Assembly: GCF_002205675.1 (NCBI RefSeq)
Contig: NZ_NISK01000003.1
Coordinates: forward strand, 62,001 to 126,000
Source of the DNA: Sphingopyxis bauzanensis
GTDB lineage: Bacteria; Pseudomonadota; Alphaproteobacteria; Sphingomonadales; Sphingomonadaceae
DNA length: 64,000 nt
Direction of reading: 5' to 3'
The notes under the pieces were generated by a model. It was given only the letters and a program-made list of their open reading frames with translations, made no database searches and was not told where the DNA came from. A program made the position numbers and the translations under genes. This document shows, piece after piece, positions 44,603 through 53,451 of this stretch. Position 1 is the first letter of the stretch, and every line of letters begins with the position of its first letter.

Positions 44603-45958
44603 ATGCGTCACGCCCTGACCGCCGCCCTGCTGGCGACGTCGATGTTTTGCCTGCCCACCGCCGCGCGTGCGCAGGCCATGACGGCACAGGAAGCGGTGCA
44701 GCTGCGCGCCGAGCTGGCGGCGCTGAAGGCACAAGTGCAGACGCTCGAAACCCGGCTCGACGCCGCCACCGCACAGCCGACGCCTGCTCCGGCGCCGACG
44801 CCCGCGCCGCCGTCGGTCACCGCAAAGCCCGCGACCGAGATCAGCTGGAAGGGCGCCCCCGAAATCAAGACTGCCGACGGCTGGAGCTTCAAGCCGCGCG
44901 GTCGCGTGCAGGTTGACCTAGCAGGCATCGACACGCCTGTGGGCGTGACGGGTGTCCGCGGCGGCACCGCCACCGAATTTCGCCGCGTTTACCTGGGCGT
45001 CGACGGGAAAATTCCCGGCGGCTTTGCCTATCGCGTCGAAGCCGACATTGCGAACGGCGAGGTCGAGCTGACCGACGTCTATATGAGCTATGGTACCGGC
45101 CCGCTGACGGTGACCGCGGGGCAGGTCAAGCCGTTCAATGGACTCGACGACATGACGAGCGACCTGTTCACCAGCTTCATGGAACGCGCCGCGTTCGTGC
45201 AGGCGTTCGGGTTCGAACGCCGCGTCGGGTTGTCGGCGCAATATAAGGGCAAGGCGCTGCTGCTGCAGGGCGGGGTGTTCGGCGACAATGCCGCCGACCT
45301 GACCGACAGCAACCACAGCCTGAGCATCGACGGCCGCGCCGTGTTCATGCCTAAGCTTGGCGATACGCAGCTTCATCTGGCGGCGTCGGGCCATTGGCGC
45401 GACCCCAATGATCCCGCCGCAACGGTCCGCTACCGCGCGCGACCGTTTGTCCACACCACCGACGTGCGGCTGGTCGATACCGGCCTGCTCGACGTCGCGA
45501 GCGAGCGCGGGCTAGGGCTGGAGGGCGCCGTGATCGCAGGACCGTTCCACGCCGCAGGCGAAGCCTATTGGCAGACGCTGAAGCGCAGCGGCGCCGCCGA
45601 CCCGACCTTCTTCGGCGGCTATGCCGAGGTTGGCATGGTGCTGACGCCCGGCGATGCGCGCGGGTATAAGGATGGCGCGTTCGACCGTTTGAAACCGTCG
45701 AAACCGATCACCGCGGGCGGCATCGGCGCGATCGAAGTCAACGCGCGCTACGACCATCTCGATCTAAACGACGGTGCGATTATCGGCGGTCGGCAACAGG
45801 CGGCACTGATCGGGCTGGTGTGGGCGCCGATCGATTATATTCGCATCACCGCGAATTACGGCAAGCTGTGGATCGACGACGCGCGTGTCGCTACGGCGAC
45901 GGGGGATCGGGATTATTCGGCGGATACGTTTGGGCTGCGGACGCAGATTGATTTCTGA
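44603..45958 (+). CDS. Phosphate-selective porin (OprP/OprO family)
   Basis: The 451-residue protein has a signal peptide (MRHALTAALLATSMFCLPTA), a coiled-coil segment (QLRAELAALKAQVQTLETRL), a Pro/Ala linker, and the barrel of OprO/P porins with GRVQVDLAG, YRVEADIANGEVELTDVYMS and GQVKPFNGLDDMTSDLFTSF. It passes phosphate or polyphosphate through the outer membrane. The Pho box upstream supports induction under phosphate starvation. ATG 44603 chosen. Confidence 0.93.
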   Translation: MRHALTAALLATSMFCLPTAARAQAMTAQEAVQLRAELAALKAQVQTLETRLDAATAQPTPAPAPTPAPPSVTAKPATEISWKGAPEIKTADGWSFKPRGRVQVDLAGIDTPVGVTGVRGGTATEFRRVYLGVDGKIPGGFAYRVEADIANGEVELTDVYMSYGTGPLTVTAGQVKPFNGLDDMTSDLFTSFMERAAFVQAFGFERRVGLSAQYKGKALLLQGGVFGDNAADLTDSNHSLSIDGRAVFMPKLGDTQLHLAASGHWRDPNDPAATVRYRARPFVHTTDVRLVDTGLLDVASERGLGLEGAVIAGPFHAAGEAYWQTLKRSGAADPTFFGGYAEVGMVLTPGDARGYKDGAFDRLKPSKPITAGGIGAIEVNARYDHLDLNDGAIIGGRQQAALIGLVWAPIDYIRITANYGKLWIDDARVATATGDRDYSADTFGLRTQIDF

Positions 45959-46000
45959 TCGAAAGGCCGGTTTGGGGTGGAGAGCGGACATTGCCTCCTA

Positions 46001-46091
46001 TCGTCGCCCCCGCGAAGGCGGGGGCCGCTAGCGGCCTTTCCGGCGTCGCTGCGTAAACCGACAGCGGCCCCCCGCCTTCGCGGGGGCGACG
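46001..46091. repeat. Family B palindromic repeat
   Basis: CGTCGCCCCCGCGAAGGCGG and CCCGCCTTCGCGGGGGCGAC pair at the ends; the core GTAAACCGACAGCGGCC is as in the other copies. It separates the convergent porin and phoB genes. Confidence 0.85.
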
Positions 46092-46125
46092 GCTTACTTT
46101 GGTCGTTAGCCGAAACCCGCAACGG

Positions 46126-46824
46126 TCAGACGCTCTTCCCCGAATCCAGCGCATACCCCGCCGACCGCACGGTGCGGATAATATCCGTCGTCCCCGGCAG
46201 GTTGATCGCCTTGCGCAGCCGCCGGATATGCACGTCGACCGTGCGCAGTTCGATGTCGCTGTCCTGGCCCCAAACGCTGTCGAGCAATTGCCCGCGTGAA
46301 AAGACGCGGCCCGGATGCTCCATGAAATGACGCAGCAGGCGGAATTCGGTTGGCCCCATCGCGACCGTCTGGCCATTGCGAATGACTTTGTGTGCCACCG
46401 AATCCAGCTCGATGTCGGCATAGGTCAGCAGCTCGCCCGCCAGCGCGGGGCGCAGGCGGCGGAGCACCGCCGATACGCGCGCAACCAGCTCGCGCGGGCT
46501 GAACGGTTTGGTGACATAATCGTCGGCGCCGGTTTCCAGCCCGCGGATGCGGTCTTCTTCCTCGCCGCGCGCAGTCAGCATGATGATCGGGACATTCGCC
46601 GACTTTGGGTTGCGGCGCAGGCGGCGGCACACTTCGATCCCCGGCAGGCTTTCGATCATCCAGTCGAGCAGGACGATGTCGGGGACGCGCTCCTCGACCA
46701 GCACCAGCGCCTGTTCGCCGTCGGGCGTTTGCCGGACCGAAAAACCCTCGCGTGCGAAATGCCAGACGATGAGTTCGGCGATCGCCTCGTCATCCTCGAT
46801 CAGCAGCAGGTCGGGTTGCGGCAT
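46126..46824 (-). CDS. phoB: Phosphate regulon response regulator PhoB
   Basis: The 232-residue regulator has a receiver (IEDDEAIAELI, phosphoacceptor D54 in VLLDWM, Thr-Ala in LTARGEE, Lys in VTKPFSP) and a winged-helix domain with GPTEFRLLRHFMEHPGRVFS and RTVDVHIRRLRKAINLPG, diagnostic of PhoB. It activates Pho-box promoters when phosphorylated. It abuts phoU, one-base overlap. No PhoR kinase gene is beside it, unlike many phoBR operons. Confidence 0.95.
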   Translation of the reverse strand: MPQPDLLLIEDDEAIAELIVWHFAREGFSVRQTPDGEQALVLVEERVPDIVLLDWMIESLPGIEVCRRLRRNPKSANVPIIMLTARGEEEDRIRGLETGADDYVTKPFSPRELVARVSAVLRRLRPALAGELLTYADIELDSVAHKVIRNGQTVAMGPTEFRLLRHFMEHPGRVFSRGQLLDSVWGQDSDIELRTVDVHIRRLRKAINLPGTTDIIRTVRSAGYALDSGKSV

Positions 46825-47543
46825 CAGCCTTGCTCCTGCTCCGCGGCGCCATCTTCGGGCTGCTCGCCGCGCTCGCGCTCCTCCATATGTTCGCCGGTGA
46901 CGACATAATAGACCATCTCGGCGATGTTGGTCGCATGGTCGCCCATCCGCTCAAGGTTCTTGGCGACGAACAGCAGGTGCGCGCTCTCCGAAATATATTT
47001 CGGATTTTCCATCATGAAGGTGACGAGGGTGCGAAAGATGCTGTTGTAGAAATCGTCGACATTCTTGTCGCGCACCGTGACCCGCACCGCGAGTTCGGCG
47101 TCGCGCGCCGCAAAGCTGTCGAGTGCGTCGTGGATCAGTTCGGCGACGATCGACGACATCGACATCAGCAGCGGGATCGCCTCGATCGAGCGCGTCTGGT
47201 CCATCAGCGCGACGCGTTTGGCGATGTTCTTGGCATAATCGCCGATCCGTTCGACGACCGAGACGATCTTCAGCGCCGCGATCATTTCGCGCAGATCGTC
47301 CGCCATCGGCGCCCGGAGAGCGATCGTCTGGACCGCAAGCTGTTCGACTTCGCTTTCCAGCGCGTCGATCTTCTTGTCATCGCGCACGACCTGCGCCGCT
47401 AGGTCGAGATCGCCCTTGTGGAGCGCGGTCATCGCCTGGAGCAGCGCCTGTTCGGCGCGGCCGCCCATTTCGCTGATCAGCCCGCGCAGGCGGTTCAGGT
47501 CTTCGTCGAAAGCCTTGACGGTGTGATCGTTGACTACTGCCAT
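46824..47543 (-). CDS. phoU: Phosphate transport regulator PhoU
   Basis: The 239-residue all-helical protein has two three-helix repeats: FDEDLNRLRGLISEMGGRAE and VVERIGDYAKNIAKRVALMD, the latter repeated later as FVAKNLERMGDHATNIAEMV (ERIGD and ERMGDHATN metal-binding motifs). It links the Pst transporter to PhoR/PhoB and prevents toxic phosphate uptake. It lies between pstB and phoB. Confidence 0.95.
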   Translation of the reverse strand: MAVVNDHTVKAFDEDLNRLRGLISEMGGRAEQALLQAMTALHKGDLDLAAQVVRDDKKIDALESEVEQLAVQTIALRAPMADDLREMIAALKIVSVVERIGDYAKNIAKRVALMDQTRSIEAIPLLMSMSSIVAELIHDALDSFAARDAELAVRVTVRDKNVDDFYNSIFRTLVTFMMENPKYISESAHLLFVAKNLERMGDHATNIAEMVYYVVTGEHMEERERGEQPEDGAAEQEQG

Positions 47544-47568
47544 CGTTCTTGTCCTTTAGCGCCGCAAC

Positions 47569-48351
47569 TTAACCGTAGCGGCCGGTGATATAGTCTTTGG
47601 TGCGTTCCTGCTTCGGGTTGGTGAAGATGTCGGTGGTCTTGCCATATTCGACCAGCGTCCCGAGGTGGAAAAAGGCGGTGCGCTGAGACACGCGCGCCGC
47701 CTGCTGCATGTTGTGCGTGACGATCACGATCGCGAACTTGCCGCGCAGTTCGTGAATCAGTTCCTCGATCTTCGCCGTCGCGATCGGGTCGAGCGCCGAG
47801 CAGGGCTCGTCCATCAGGATGACTTCGGGATCGACCGCGATCGCGCGCGCGATGCACAGGCGTTGCTGCTGCCCGCCCGACAAGGCAGTGCCGCTTTCGA
47901 GCAGGCGGTCCTTGACCTCGTCCCACAGCCCGGCGCGGACCAGCGCGCGCTCGACGATGACGTCGAGGTCGGCCTTGCTCGGCGCGAGGCCGTGGATGCG
48001 CGGGCCGTAGCCGACATTGTCATAGATCGACTTGGGGAAGGGGTTCGGTTTCTGGAACACCATCCCGACGCGAGCGCGCAGCTGCACCACGTCCATCGAC
48101 GGCGCGTAAATATCTTCGCCGTCGAGCTCGATCCGGCCCGTCACCTTCGCGCTCGCGACCGTGTCGTTCATGCGGTTCAGCGAGCGCAGGAAAGTCGACT
48201 TGCCGCAGCCCGACGGGCCGATGAACGCGGTGACCAGGTCGGTGCCGACATCGATCGACACGTCGTTGATCGCCTGTTTGTCGCCGTAAAAGACGTTGAC
48301 GCCTTCGGCCCTCATCTTGGGATCGGCGATGGTAAGATCGTCTTGGGTCAT
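47569..48351 (-). CDS. pstB: Phosphate ABC transporter ATP-binding protein PstB
   Basis: The 260-residue ATPase has Walker [10 protein letters not shown], the Q-loop VFQKPNPFP typical of PstB, signature [14 protein letters not shown], Walker [12 protein letters not shown] and the H-loop [14 protein letters not shown] 48351 ([12 protein letters not shown]) is chosen; an internal ATG at codon 13 is possible. It powers phosphate import with PstA/PstC. Confidence 0.97.
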   Translation of the reverse strand: MTQDDLTIADPKMRAEGVNVFYGDKQAINDVSIDVGTDLVTAFIGPSGCGKSTFLRSLNRMNDTVASAKVTGRIELDGEDIYAPSMDVVQLRARVGMVFQKPNPFPKSIYDNVGYGPRIHGLAPSKADLDVIVERALVRAGLWDEVKDRLLESGTALSGGQQQRLCIARAIAVDPEVILMDEPCSALDPIATAKIEELIHELRGKFAIVIVTHNMQQAARVSQRTAFFHLGTLVEYGKTTDIFTNPKQERTKDYITGRYG

Positions 48352-48353
48352 AA

Positions 48354-49610
48354 TCACCAGCGTTGTTCGAATTTGTTGCGAAGATAGATCGCAAAGGCGT
48401 TCATCGACAGCAGCACGACAAGCAGCACGATGATCGCGGCGGAGGTTTTCTCGACAAAGCCCCGGTCGACTTCGTCCGACCAGAGGAAGATCTGCATCGG
48501 CAGCACGGTCGAGGGCGAACAGATACCACTCGGCACGTCGCCGATAAAGGCGCGCATGCCGATCAGCAGCAGCGGCGCGGTTTCGCCCAGCGCGCGCGCC
48601 ATGCCGATGATCGTGCCGGTCAGGATGCCGGGGAGGGCGAGGGGCAGGACGTGGTGGAACACCACCTGTACCGGGCTTGCACCAACACCCAAAGCGGCGT
48701 CGCGGATCGACGGCGGCACCGATTTGATCGCGTTGCGGCTGGCGATCACGATCACCGGCATCGTCATCAACGCCAAGGTCAAACCACCGACGAGCGGGCT
48801 CGCCTGGCATATCCCGAACCAGTTGATGAACACCGCGAGCGCGAGCAGGCCAAAGATGATCGACGGCACCGCGGCCAGATTGTTGATCGACACTTCGATC
48901 AGGTCGGTCCAGCGGTTCTTCGCCGCATATTCTTCCAGATACAGCGCCGCGAGCACCCCGGTCGGAAACGCGATCAGGAAGGCGATGAAGATCGTCAGCA
49001 GCGATCCTTTCAGCGCCCCCCAGATCCCAGCCACCGCCGGATCGGTCGCGTCGGCGCTCTTGAAGAACGGCCAGTGGATGCCCGTCGACAGCTTGCCGTC
49101 CTTCTCCAGCGCATCGACCTGCGCCCCCAGCGCGCCCGCCGCGCCGTCCTTTGCCGCCATGTCGACCGCGCTCGCAGTCGGCAGCTCGAACACCGTCTTG
49201 CCGTCCAGAAGTGCGGGATCATCCTTGATCGCGCTGCGCACTTCCTTCCACGCATTCTCCGAAATCAGCGCCGATCCGCCGTCGCCCAGCGCCTCGTCGG
49301 CGGCAAAGTCGACGATGTCGGCCAAGCCCGCGCTCGCGATCACCTGATCGGCGTCGGCGTCGCTCAGCCGCGCCTTCTCGATCGTCAGCGGCATCGCCTT
49401 GAAATCGATCGGTACGGCGACATTGGTATAGGTAAAGCCGCGCGCGCCATTGCCGACCATCACGAACAGCAGGAACGCCAGGAACGCGCCCGACAACAGC
49501 ACCGCGCCCAGCCCGATGAACTTGAAGCGGCGTTCGGCGGCGTAGCGACCCGCGATGCGTTTCTGCATCGCCGCGCCTTTCCAGTCGGTAGGATTGGTGG
49601 GCTTATTCAT
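48354..49610 (-). CDS. pstA: Phosphate ABC transporter permease PstA, extended
   Basis: The 418-residue permease is longer than E. coli PstA (about 296). After one membrane segment ([20 protein letters not shown]) there is a periplasmic domain of about 140 residues (DUF3333-like), then the usual permease core with [20 protein letters not shown] and the EAA loop [20 protein letters not shown]. It ends two bases before pstB and overlaps pstC by 8 bp. Confidence 0.95.
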   Translation of the reverse strand: MNKPTNPTDWKGAAMQKRIAGRYAAERRFKFIGLGAVLLSGAFLAFLLFVMVGNGARGFTYTNVAVPIDFKAMPLTIEKARLSDADADQVIASAGLADIVDFAADEALGDGGSALISENAWKEVRSAIKDDPALLDGKTVFELPTASAVDMAAKDGAAGALGAQVDALEKDGKLSTGIHWPFFKSADATDPAVAGIWGALKGSLLTIFIAFLIAFPTGVLAALYLEEYAAKNRWTDLIEVSINNLAAVPSIIFGLLALAVFINWFGICQASPLVGGLTLALMTMPVIVIASRNAIKSVPPSIRDAALGVGASPVQVVFHHVLPLALPGILTGTIIGMARALGETAPLLLIGMRAFIGDVPSGICSPSTVLPMQIFLWSDEVDRGFVEKTSAAIIVLLVVLLSMNAFAIYLRNKFEQRW

Positions 49611-50979
49611 AAGCTTCGCGATACTTCTTCACGATCCGCAGCGCGGCGATGTTGAGCAGCAGGGTGACGACGAACAGGACCAGCCCCAGCGCAAAGGCGG
49701 CGAGCGTCTTGGCGCTGTCGAATTCCTGGTCACCGGTCAGTAGCTTGACGATCTGCGCGGTCACCGTGGTGACGCTGGCAAAGGGGTTCGCGGTCAGGTT
49801 CGCCGACAGGCCGGCGGCCATCACGACGATCATCGTCTCGCCGATCGCGCGGCTGACCGCCAGCAGGATGCCGCCCATCACCCCGGGCAAAGCGGCGGGG
49901 ATCAGCACCTGGCGGATCGTCTCGTTCGGAGTCGCGCCCAGCGCCAGCGATCCGTCGCGCATCGCCTGCGGCACCGCGTTGATGCTGTCGTCGGCCATCG
50001 ATGACACGAACGGGATGATCATCACCCCCATCACGATGCCCGCCGCCAGCGCGCTTTCGGTCGATGCGTTGGGAATACCCAGCATCACCGCAAATTCGCG
50101 CAAAGCAGGCGCCACGGTCAGCGCGGCGAAATAGCCGTACACGACGGTCGGCACCCCGGCCAGAATCTCCAGGATCGGCTTGACCCAGCGGCGCACCACC
50201 GGCGCGGCATATTGGGTCAGATACACCGCGGTCATCATCCCGATCGGGATCGCGACGATCATCGCGATGATCGCACCGATCAGCACCGTGCCCCAGAACA
50301 AGGGAATGCCGCCGAACGTATCGTCGACCGGCGCCCCGCTTTGCGGCGCCCAGTTGGTCCCGAACAGCAGCTCCATCGGCGACACGAGCTGGAAAAAGCG
50401 GATCGATTCGAACAATAGCGACAGCACGATGCCGAACGTCGTCAAAATCGCGACGAGCGACGCCAGCAGCAGGAACGCCATCACCGTGCGCTCGACTCGC
50501 GTCCGCGCCCGGAAATCGGGTTTGATCCGCGTGAAGGCGTACAGCCCGCCCGCCAGCGCCAGCGCCAGCATCGCGGCGATGCCGATCCACGCATATTTAT
50601 ACGCCGCATCGGCATAGGGCTGGACCAGCGGCGCCGCTGCGGGCAGCCGCACCGCGTCCTGCTTGCCTAGTGCAACGCTGCGCGCATCGGACAATATCGC
50701 GCCGCGCTCGAACCCGAACGAGGGCAGCGACTGCGCCGCCTCGTTGGCCAGAACCTCGTTGGTGATCAGCCCCGGCGACACCGACGACCAGACGGCCAGA
50801 AACAGCGCCGCGGGCGCGAACAGCCAAAGCGCGACGTACCAGCCATGATATTGCGGCCGCGAGTGGAGCTTGGTCCCCGCGCGCCCCGCCACCAGGTTCG
50901 ACCGCTGCCGACCGGCAATCCAGCCGATCAGCGCGAGGCCGGCGATCAGAAGTAACAGGGCGGCGGCGTTGAAGGTCAC
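49603..50979 (-). CDS. pstC: Phosphate ABC transporter permease PstC, extended
   Basis: The 458-residue permease starts with GTG. An extra N-terminal region of about 150 residues with two or three membrane segments and a periplasmic stretch (NEVLANEAAQSLPSFGFERG) precedes the standard core: FEFIRFF-like gate, then DDTFGGIPLFWGTVLIGAII, RRWVKPILEILAGVPTVVYG and the EAA loop DGSLALGATPNETIRQVLIP. It forms the membrane channel with PstA. Confidence 0.95.
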   Translation of the reverse strand: MTFNAAALLLLIAGLALIGWIAGRQRSNLVAGRAGTKLHSRPQYHGWYVALWLFAPAALFLAVWSSVSPGLITNEVLANEAAQSLPSFGFERGAILSDARSVALGKQDAVRLPAAAPLVQPYADAAYKYAWIGIAAMLALALAGGLYAFTRIKPDFRARTRVERTVMAFLLLASLVAILTTFGIVLSLLFESIRFFQLVSPMELLFGTNWAPQSGAPVDDTFGGIPLFWGTVLIGAIIAMIVAIPIGMMTAVYLTQYAAPVVRRWVKPILEILAGVPTVVYGYFAALTVAPALREFAVMLGIPNASTESALAAGIVMGVMIIPFVSSMADDSINAVPQAMRDGSLALGATPNETIRQVLIPAALPGVMGGILLAVSRAIGETMIVVMAAGLSANLTANPFASVTTVTAQIVKLLTGDQEFDSAKTLAAFALGLVLFVVTLLLNIAALRIVKKYREAYE

Positions 50980-51000
50980 GTTTCAGTGATTCCCAGTTTT

Positions 51001-51074
51001 CCGTTTGCATCGAGCGAAGTCGAGATGCGTGTGGCGCAGCGCTCGCGTGTCTCGACTTCGCTCGACACGAACGG
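51001..51074. repeat. Family D inverted repeat, degenerate copy
   Basis: CATCGAGCGAAGTCGAGATG and GTGTCTCGACTTCGCTCGAC form imperfect arms related to the perfect copy at 55197-55277. It lies between pstS and pstC. Confidence 0.7.
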
Positions 51075-51088
51075 GGGTAGGCGGGTCC

Positions 51089-51132
51089 AAAAAACCGGTG
51101 ACCGGGGCGGGCCGAAACCCGCCCCGGTCACC
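51089..51132 (-). terminator. Strong terminator between pstS and pstC
   Basis: On the minus strand GGTGACCGGGGCGGG and CCCGCCCCGGTCACC form a 15-bp perfect stem (51097-51132) around TTTCGG, followed by CGG and TTTTTT (51094-51089). It would end the pstS transcript or let only part of it read into pstC, giving more PstS than permease. Confidence 0.9.
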
Positions 51133-51145
51133 AGCGGGGGGAAAC

Positions 51146-52207
51146 TTACTTCAGCTCGGCACCGTTCAGCGCGGTCATGCTGGTCCCGTTCGCCGCCGCG
51201 GCGTCCGCGATTGGCTTGGGCGACACGATCAGGCCCTTGCTGTTCAGATACCCGCCGTCGCCCGCACCCTTCAGGAACTCGGCGACAAATTCGGCGAGGC
51301 CGGGGACGACGCCGACATGCGCCTTCTTGATATAGATGAACAGCGGGCGGGATCCGGGATAGCTGCCGTCGGCGATCGCGGCATAGGTCGGGGCAACGCT
51401 CTGGATCGGTACCGCTTTGATTTTGCCCTCGTTCGCATCGAGATAGCTGAAACCAAAGATGCCGAGGCTGGTCGGGTTCTTGTCGAGCTTCGAGATGATC
51501 AAATTATCATTCTCGCCCTGCTCGACATAGAAGGGCGCACCGCGCAGCGCGGTACAGGTCGCTTCATGCTTGTCGGCATCGCTGGCCTTCAGCGCCTTCA
51601 TTTCGGGGTTCGCGTCGCAACCTGCTCCCAGAATCAGCTCCTTGAACGCGTCGTAAGTGCCGCTGGTCGACGGCGGGCCGAACACCGAAATGGCGACGGC
51701 CGGCAGCGCCGGGTTGACGTCTTTCCACGTCTTGGCGGTGTTGGGCTTGCCATAGGGGTTCGCGGCCAGCGCCTTGTACACATCTTCTTCGGTCAGCTTG
51801 AAGCCTGGGCCGCGCGTCGCTTCGCCCAGCGCGATGCCGTCGATGCCGATCTGGACTTCGACGATGTCCTTGACGCCATTGGCGACGCAGCTGTCGAATT
51901 CCTTCTTCTTGATCCGGCGCGATGCGTTGGCGATGTCGGGGGTGTCGCCGCCGACGCCCGAACAAAAGCGCTCGAAGCCGCCGCCGGTGCCGGTGCTGTC
52001 GATCTTCGGCGTCTTGTTGCCCGTCGCTTCGGCGAACTTCTCACCGACCGCGGTGGCAAAGGGATAGACCGTCGACGAACCGACGGCGCTGATATAATCG
52101 CGCGCGCCGCCACCCGACGAAGCCTGATCCTGACAGGCGGAAAGCGCCAGCGCGCACACGGCGGCGCCAACGACGCCAAGGGTGCGGGGCGCGAATTTCT
52201 GAGCCAT
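51146..52207 (-). CDS. pstS: Phosphate-binding protein PstS (lipoprotein)
   Basis: The 353-residue protein starts MAQKFAPRTLGVVGAAVCAL and has lipobox LSAC, so it is anchored in the outer face of the inner membrane. Phosphate-site regions SAVGSSTVYPFATAVGEKFA, TGGGFERFCSG (STGTGGG type) and GPPSTSGTYDAFKEL match the PstS superfamily of about this length. It binds phosphate and hands it to PstC/PstA. Two Pho boxes lie upstream. Confidence 0.95.
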   Translation of the reverse strand: MAQKFAPRTLGVVGAAVCALALSACQDQASSGGGARDYISAVGSSTVYPFATAVGEKFAEATGNKTPKIDSTGTGGGFERFCSGVGGDTPDIANASRRIKKKEFDSCVANGVKDIVEVQIGIDGIALGEATRGPGFKLTEEDVYKALAANPYGKPNTAKTWKDVNPALPAVAISVFGPPSTSGTYDAFKELILGAGCDANPEMKALKASDADKHEATCTALRGAPFYVEQGENDNLIISKLDKNPTSLGIFGFSYLDANEGKIKAVPIQSVAPTYAAIADGSYPGSRPLFIYIKKAHVGVVPGLAEFVAEFLKGAGDGGYLNSKGLIVSPKPIADAAAANGTSMTALNGAELK

Positions 52208-52290
52208 GGAAAATCCTGTTGATGGGGGTCGTTACCGAACCAAGCCACCACCCCCGCGGCGACTCGCTGAGCGCCATTTGGGGGTTTTGT

Positions 52291-52308
52291 GTGACGTGTT
52301 TGTGACAG
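52291..52308 (-). promoter_or_regulatory. Pho box oriented towards pstS
   Basis: Read on the minus strand it is CTGTCAC-AAAC-ACGTCAC (7-4-7). It lies 84 bp upstream of the pstS ATG, a usual distance. Each half keeps the TGTCA/CGTCA core. Confidence 0.75.
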
Positions 52309-52311
52309 CGA

Positions 52312-52329
52312 GTGTCATATATGTGTCAT
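52312..52329 (+). promoter_or_regulatory. Pho box oriented away from pstS
   Basis: GTGTCAT-ATAT-GTGTCAT on the plus strand is the closest match to the Pho consensus in the window (only the first base of each half differs). It points into an AT-rich gap with no firm gene for 300 bp. It could also strengthen PhoB binding for pstS, 3 bp from the reverse-oriented box. Confidence 0.7.
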
Positions 52330-52341
52330 CTGGATCGCGGC

Positions 52342-52563
52342 TCATCTGCCGCGCGTTTCTTTGTCATTCAGTATCGAAAGGAGGCTTGAGAAATTGACGA
52401 TGGACCAGCGCTCCCGAATCGACAGACTCAATAGAAAATACAGAAAAAAACCTGATATCAGTACAGAAAAGTATCTCGTTAATATGTAGAATGATAGTCC
52501 GCCAGCGATATGCAACCAATTCAGGCGTCTCCCCCTCGTGGCTAGTCCTATCGGCATCGACAT
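52342..52563 (-). CDS. Possible small membrane protein in an AT-rich gap (doubtful)
   Basis: A 73-residue frame, MSMPIGLATRGRRLNWLHIA then a hydrophobic segment GGLSFYILTRYFSVLISGFF, ending DKETRGR. Composition is AT-rich compared with neighbours, and there is no clear ribosome site. On the other strand a 29-residue frame (MDQRSRIDRLNRKYRKKPDI, from 52400) has AAAGGAGG upstream at 52377-52384. The rest of 52208-52630 shows no other gene. Either frame, or a small RNA, could be the target of the plus-strand Pho box. Confidence 0.3.
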   Translation of the reverse strand: MSMPIGLATRGRRLNWLHIAGGLSFYILTRYFSVLISGFFLYFLLSLSIRERWSIVNFSSLLSILNDKETRGR

Positions 52564-52630
52564 ACTTATATCAAGTCGTCATTATTCTTGGCTAAGTTCG
52601 GTTAGACACTCTTATTGTTCGAGATAAGAT

Positions 52631-52939
52631 ATGATCCTCATCACCGGCCACGTCATCCTGACCCCCGAGCATCGCGAGCGCATGATCGCGCTCGGCGCCG
52701 AGCATAGCGCGCGGTCGCGCGGCGAGGCGGGGTGTCTGGGGCATAACTGCCATATCGATGTCGAGCAGCCCGACCGCCTCGTCTTTGTCGAGGAGTGGGC
52801 GGATATGGCCGCGGTGCGCGCCCACTTCGCGGTTCCCGCGTCGGGCGCCTTCGTCGTCGAAATGCGCGCCCTCTCGCCGCAGCCGCCGGTGATGCGGATT
52901 TTCTCGGGCGAAGATGTGACGGCGCGGGTGGTGGGGTAA
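52631..52939 (+). CDS. Antibiotic biosynthesis monooxygenase (ABM) domain protein
   Basis: The 102-residue dimeric alpha-beta barrel protein begins MILITGHVILTPEHRERMIA and has HSARSRGEAGCLGHNCHIDV and LVFVEEWADMAAVRAHFAVP, the ABM/YgiN pattern. Such proteins oxidise quinols or degrade heme, but many are of unknown role. It stands alone. Confidence 0.85.
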   Translation: MILITGHVILTPEHRERMIALGAEHSARSRGEAGCLGHNCHIDVEQPDRLVFVEEWADMAAVRAHFAVPASGAFVVEMRALSPQPPVMRIFSGEDVTARVVG

Positions 52940-52941
52940 AT

Positions 52942-53063
52942 TCCCCCTCCCGTTTACGTGAGGGGCAGCGAGACTTGCGAGCTTGCTCGCTAGTCGCAGC
53001 GGGGAGGGCATGGACGCGCCGTTGCAGGCCCACCCCCGACCCCTCCCGCAAGCGGGAGGGGAG
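52942..53063. repeat. Family C palindromic repeat, diverged
   Basis: CCCCCTCCCGTTTACGTGAG at the left, core CAGCGAGACTTGCGAGCTTG then CTCGCTAGTCGCAGC, and CCCCTCCCGCAAGCGGGAGG at the right. Arms differ from the copies at 30294 and 37624, but the core is the same. A partial relative lies at 54519-54610. From 53064 to the next gene no other feature is clear apart from TTGACA at 53245-53250. Confidence 0.8.
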
Positions 53064-53451
53064 GTAGTCGGCCCGTAACAAAATGCGCTTTCCTACATTT
53101 TTCCGCTGTGCCAGCGTGGGGCTGGCTCTTTGACCGGGTGGAAAACAGCGGCCGCGGGGGCGGATGGGGCGCGCGGCTATGGCGTTCGCGCGGCGGGTAT
53201 CATGGTGCCAGAACGAAATGAGCGGGCTGAGGGGAGTGACAAGTTTGACAAGTTTGGAATAATCTTGCGCCAACGCGGCGGCGCATCGGTCCCCCGATTT
53301 CATGCGCGCCCCGCCGCGCGCCCATGCTATCTTTGGGCTTTCGGGGGTGATCGTCGGCGATAAGGTCGACGCGACTCTCTACGCAGGTTGCCGACAAGGC
53401 CGCGTTCCGCGGTCCGGGCCGACCGGGAAGGCGTGGCCGCAGGCCGCCGAT

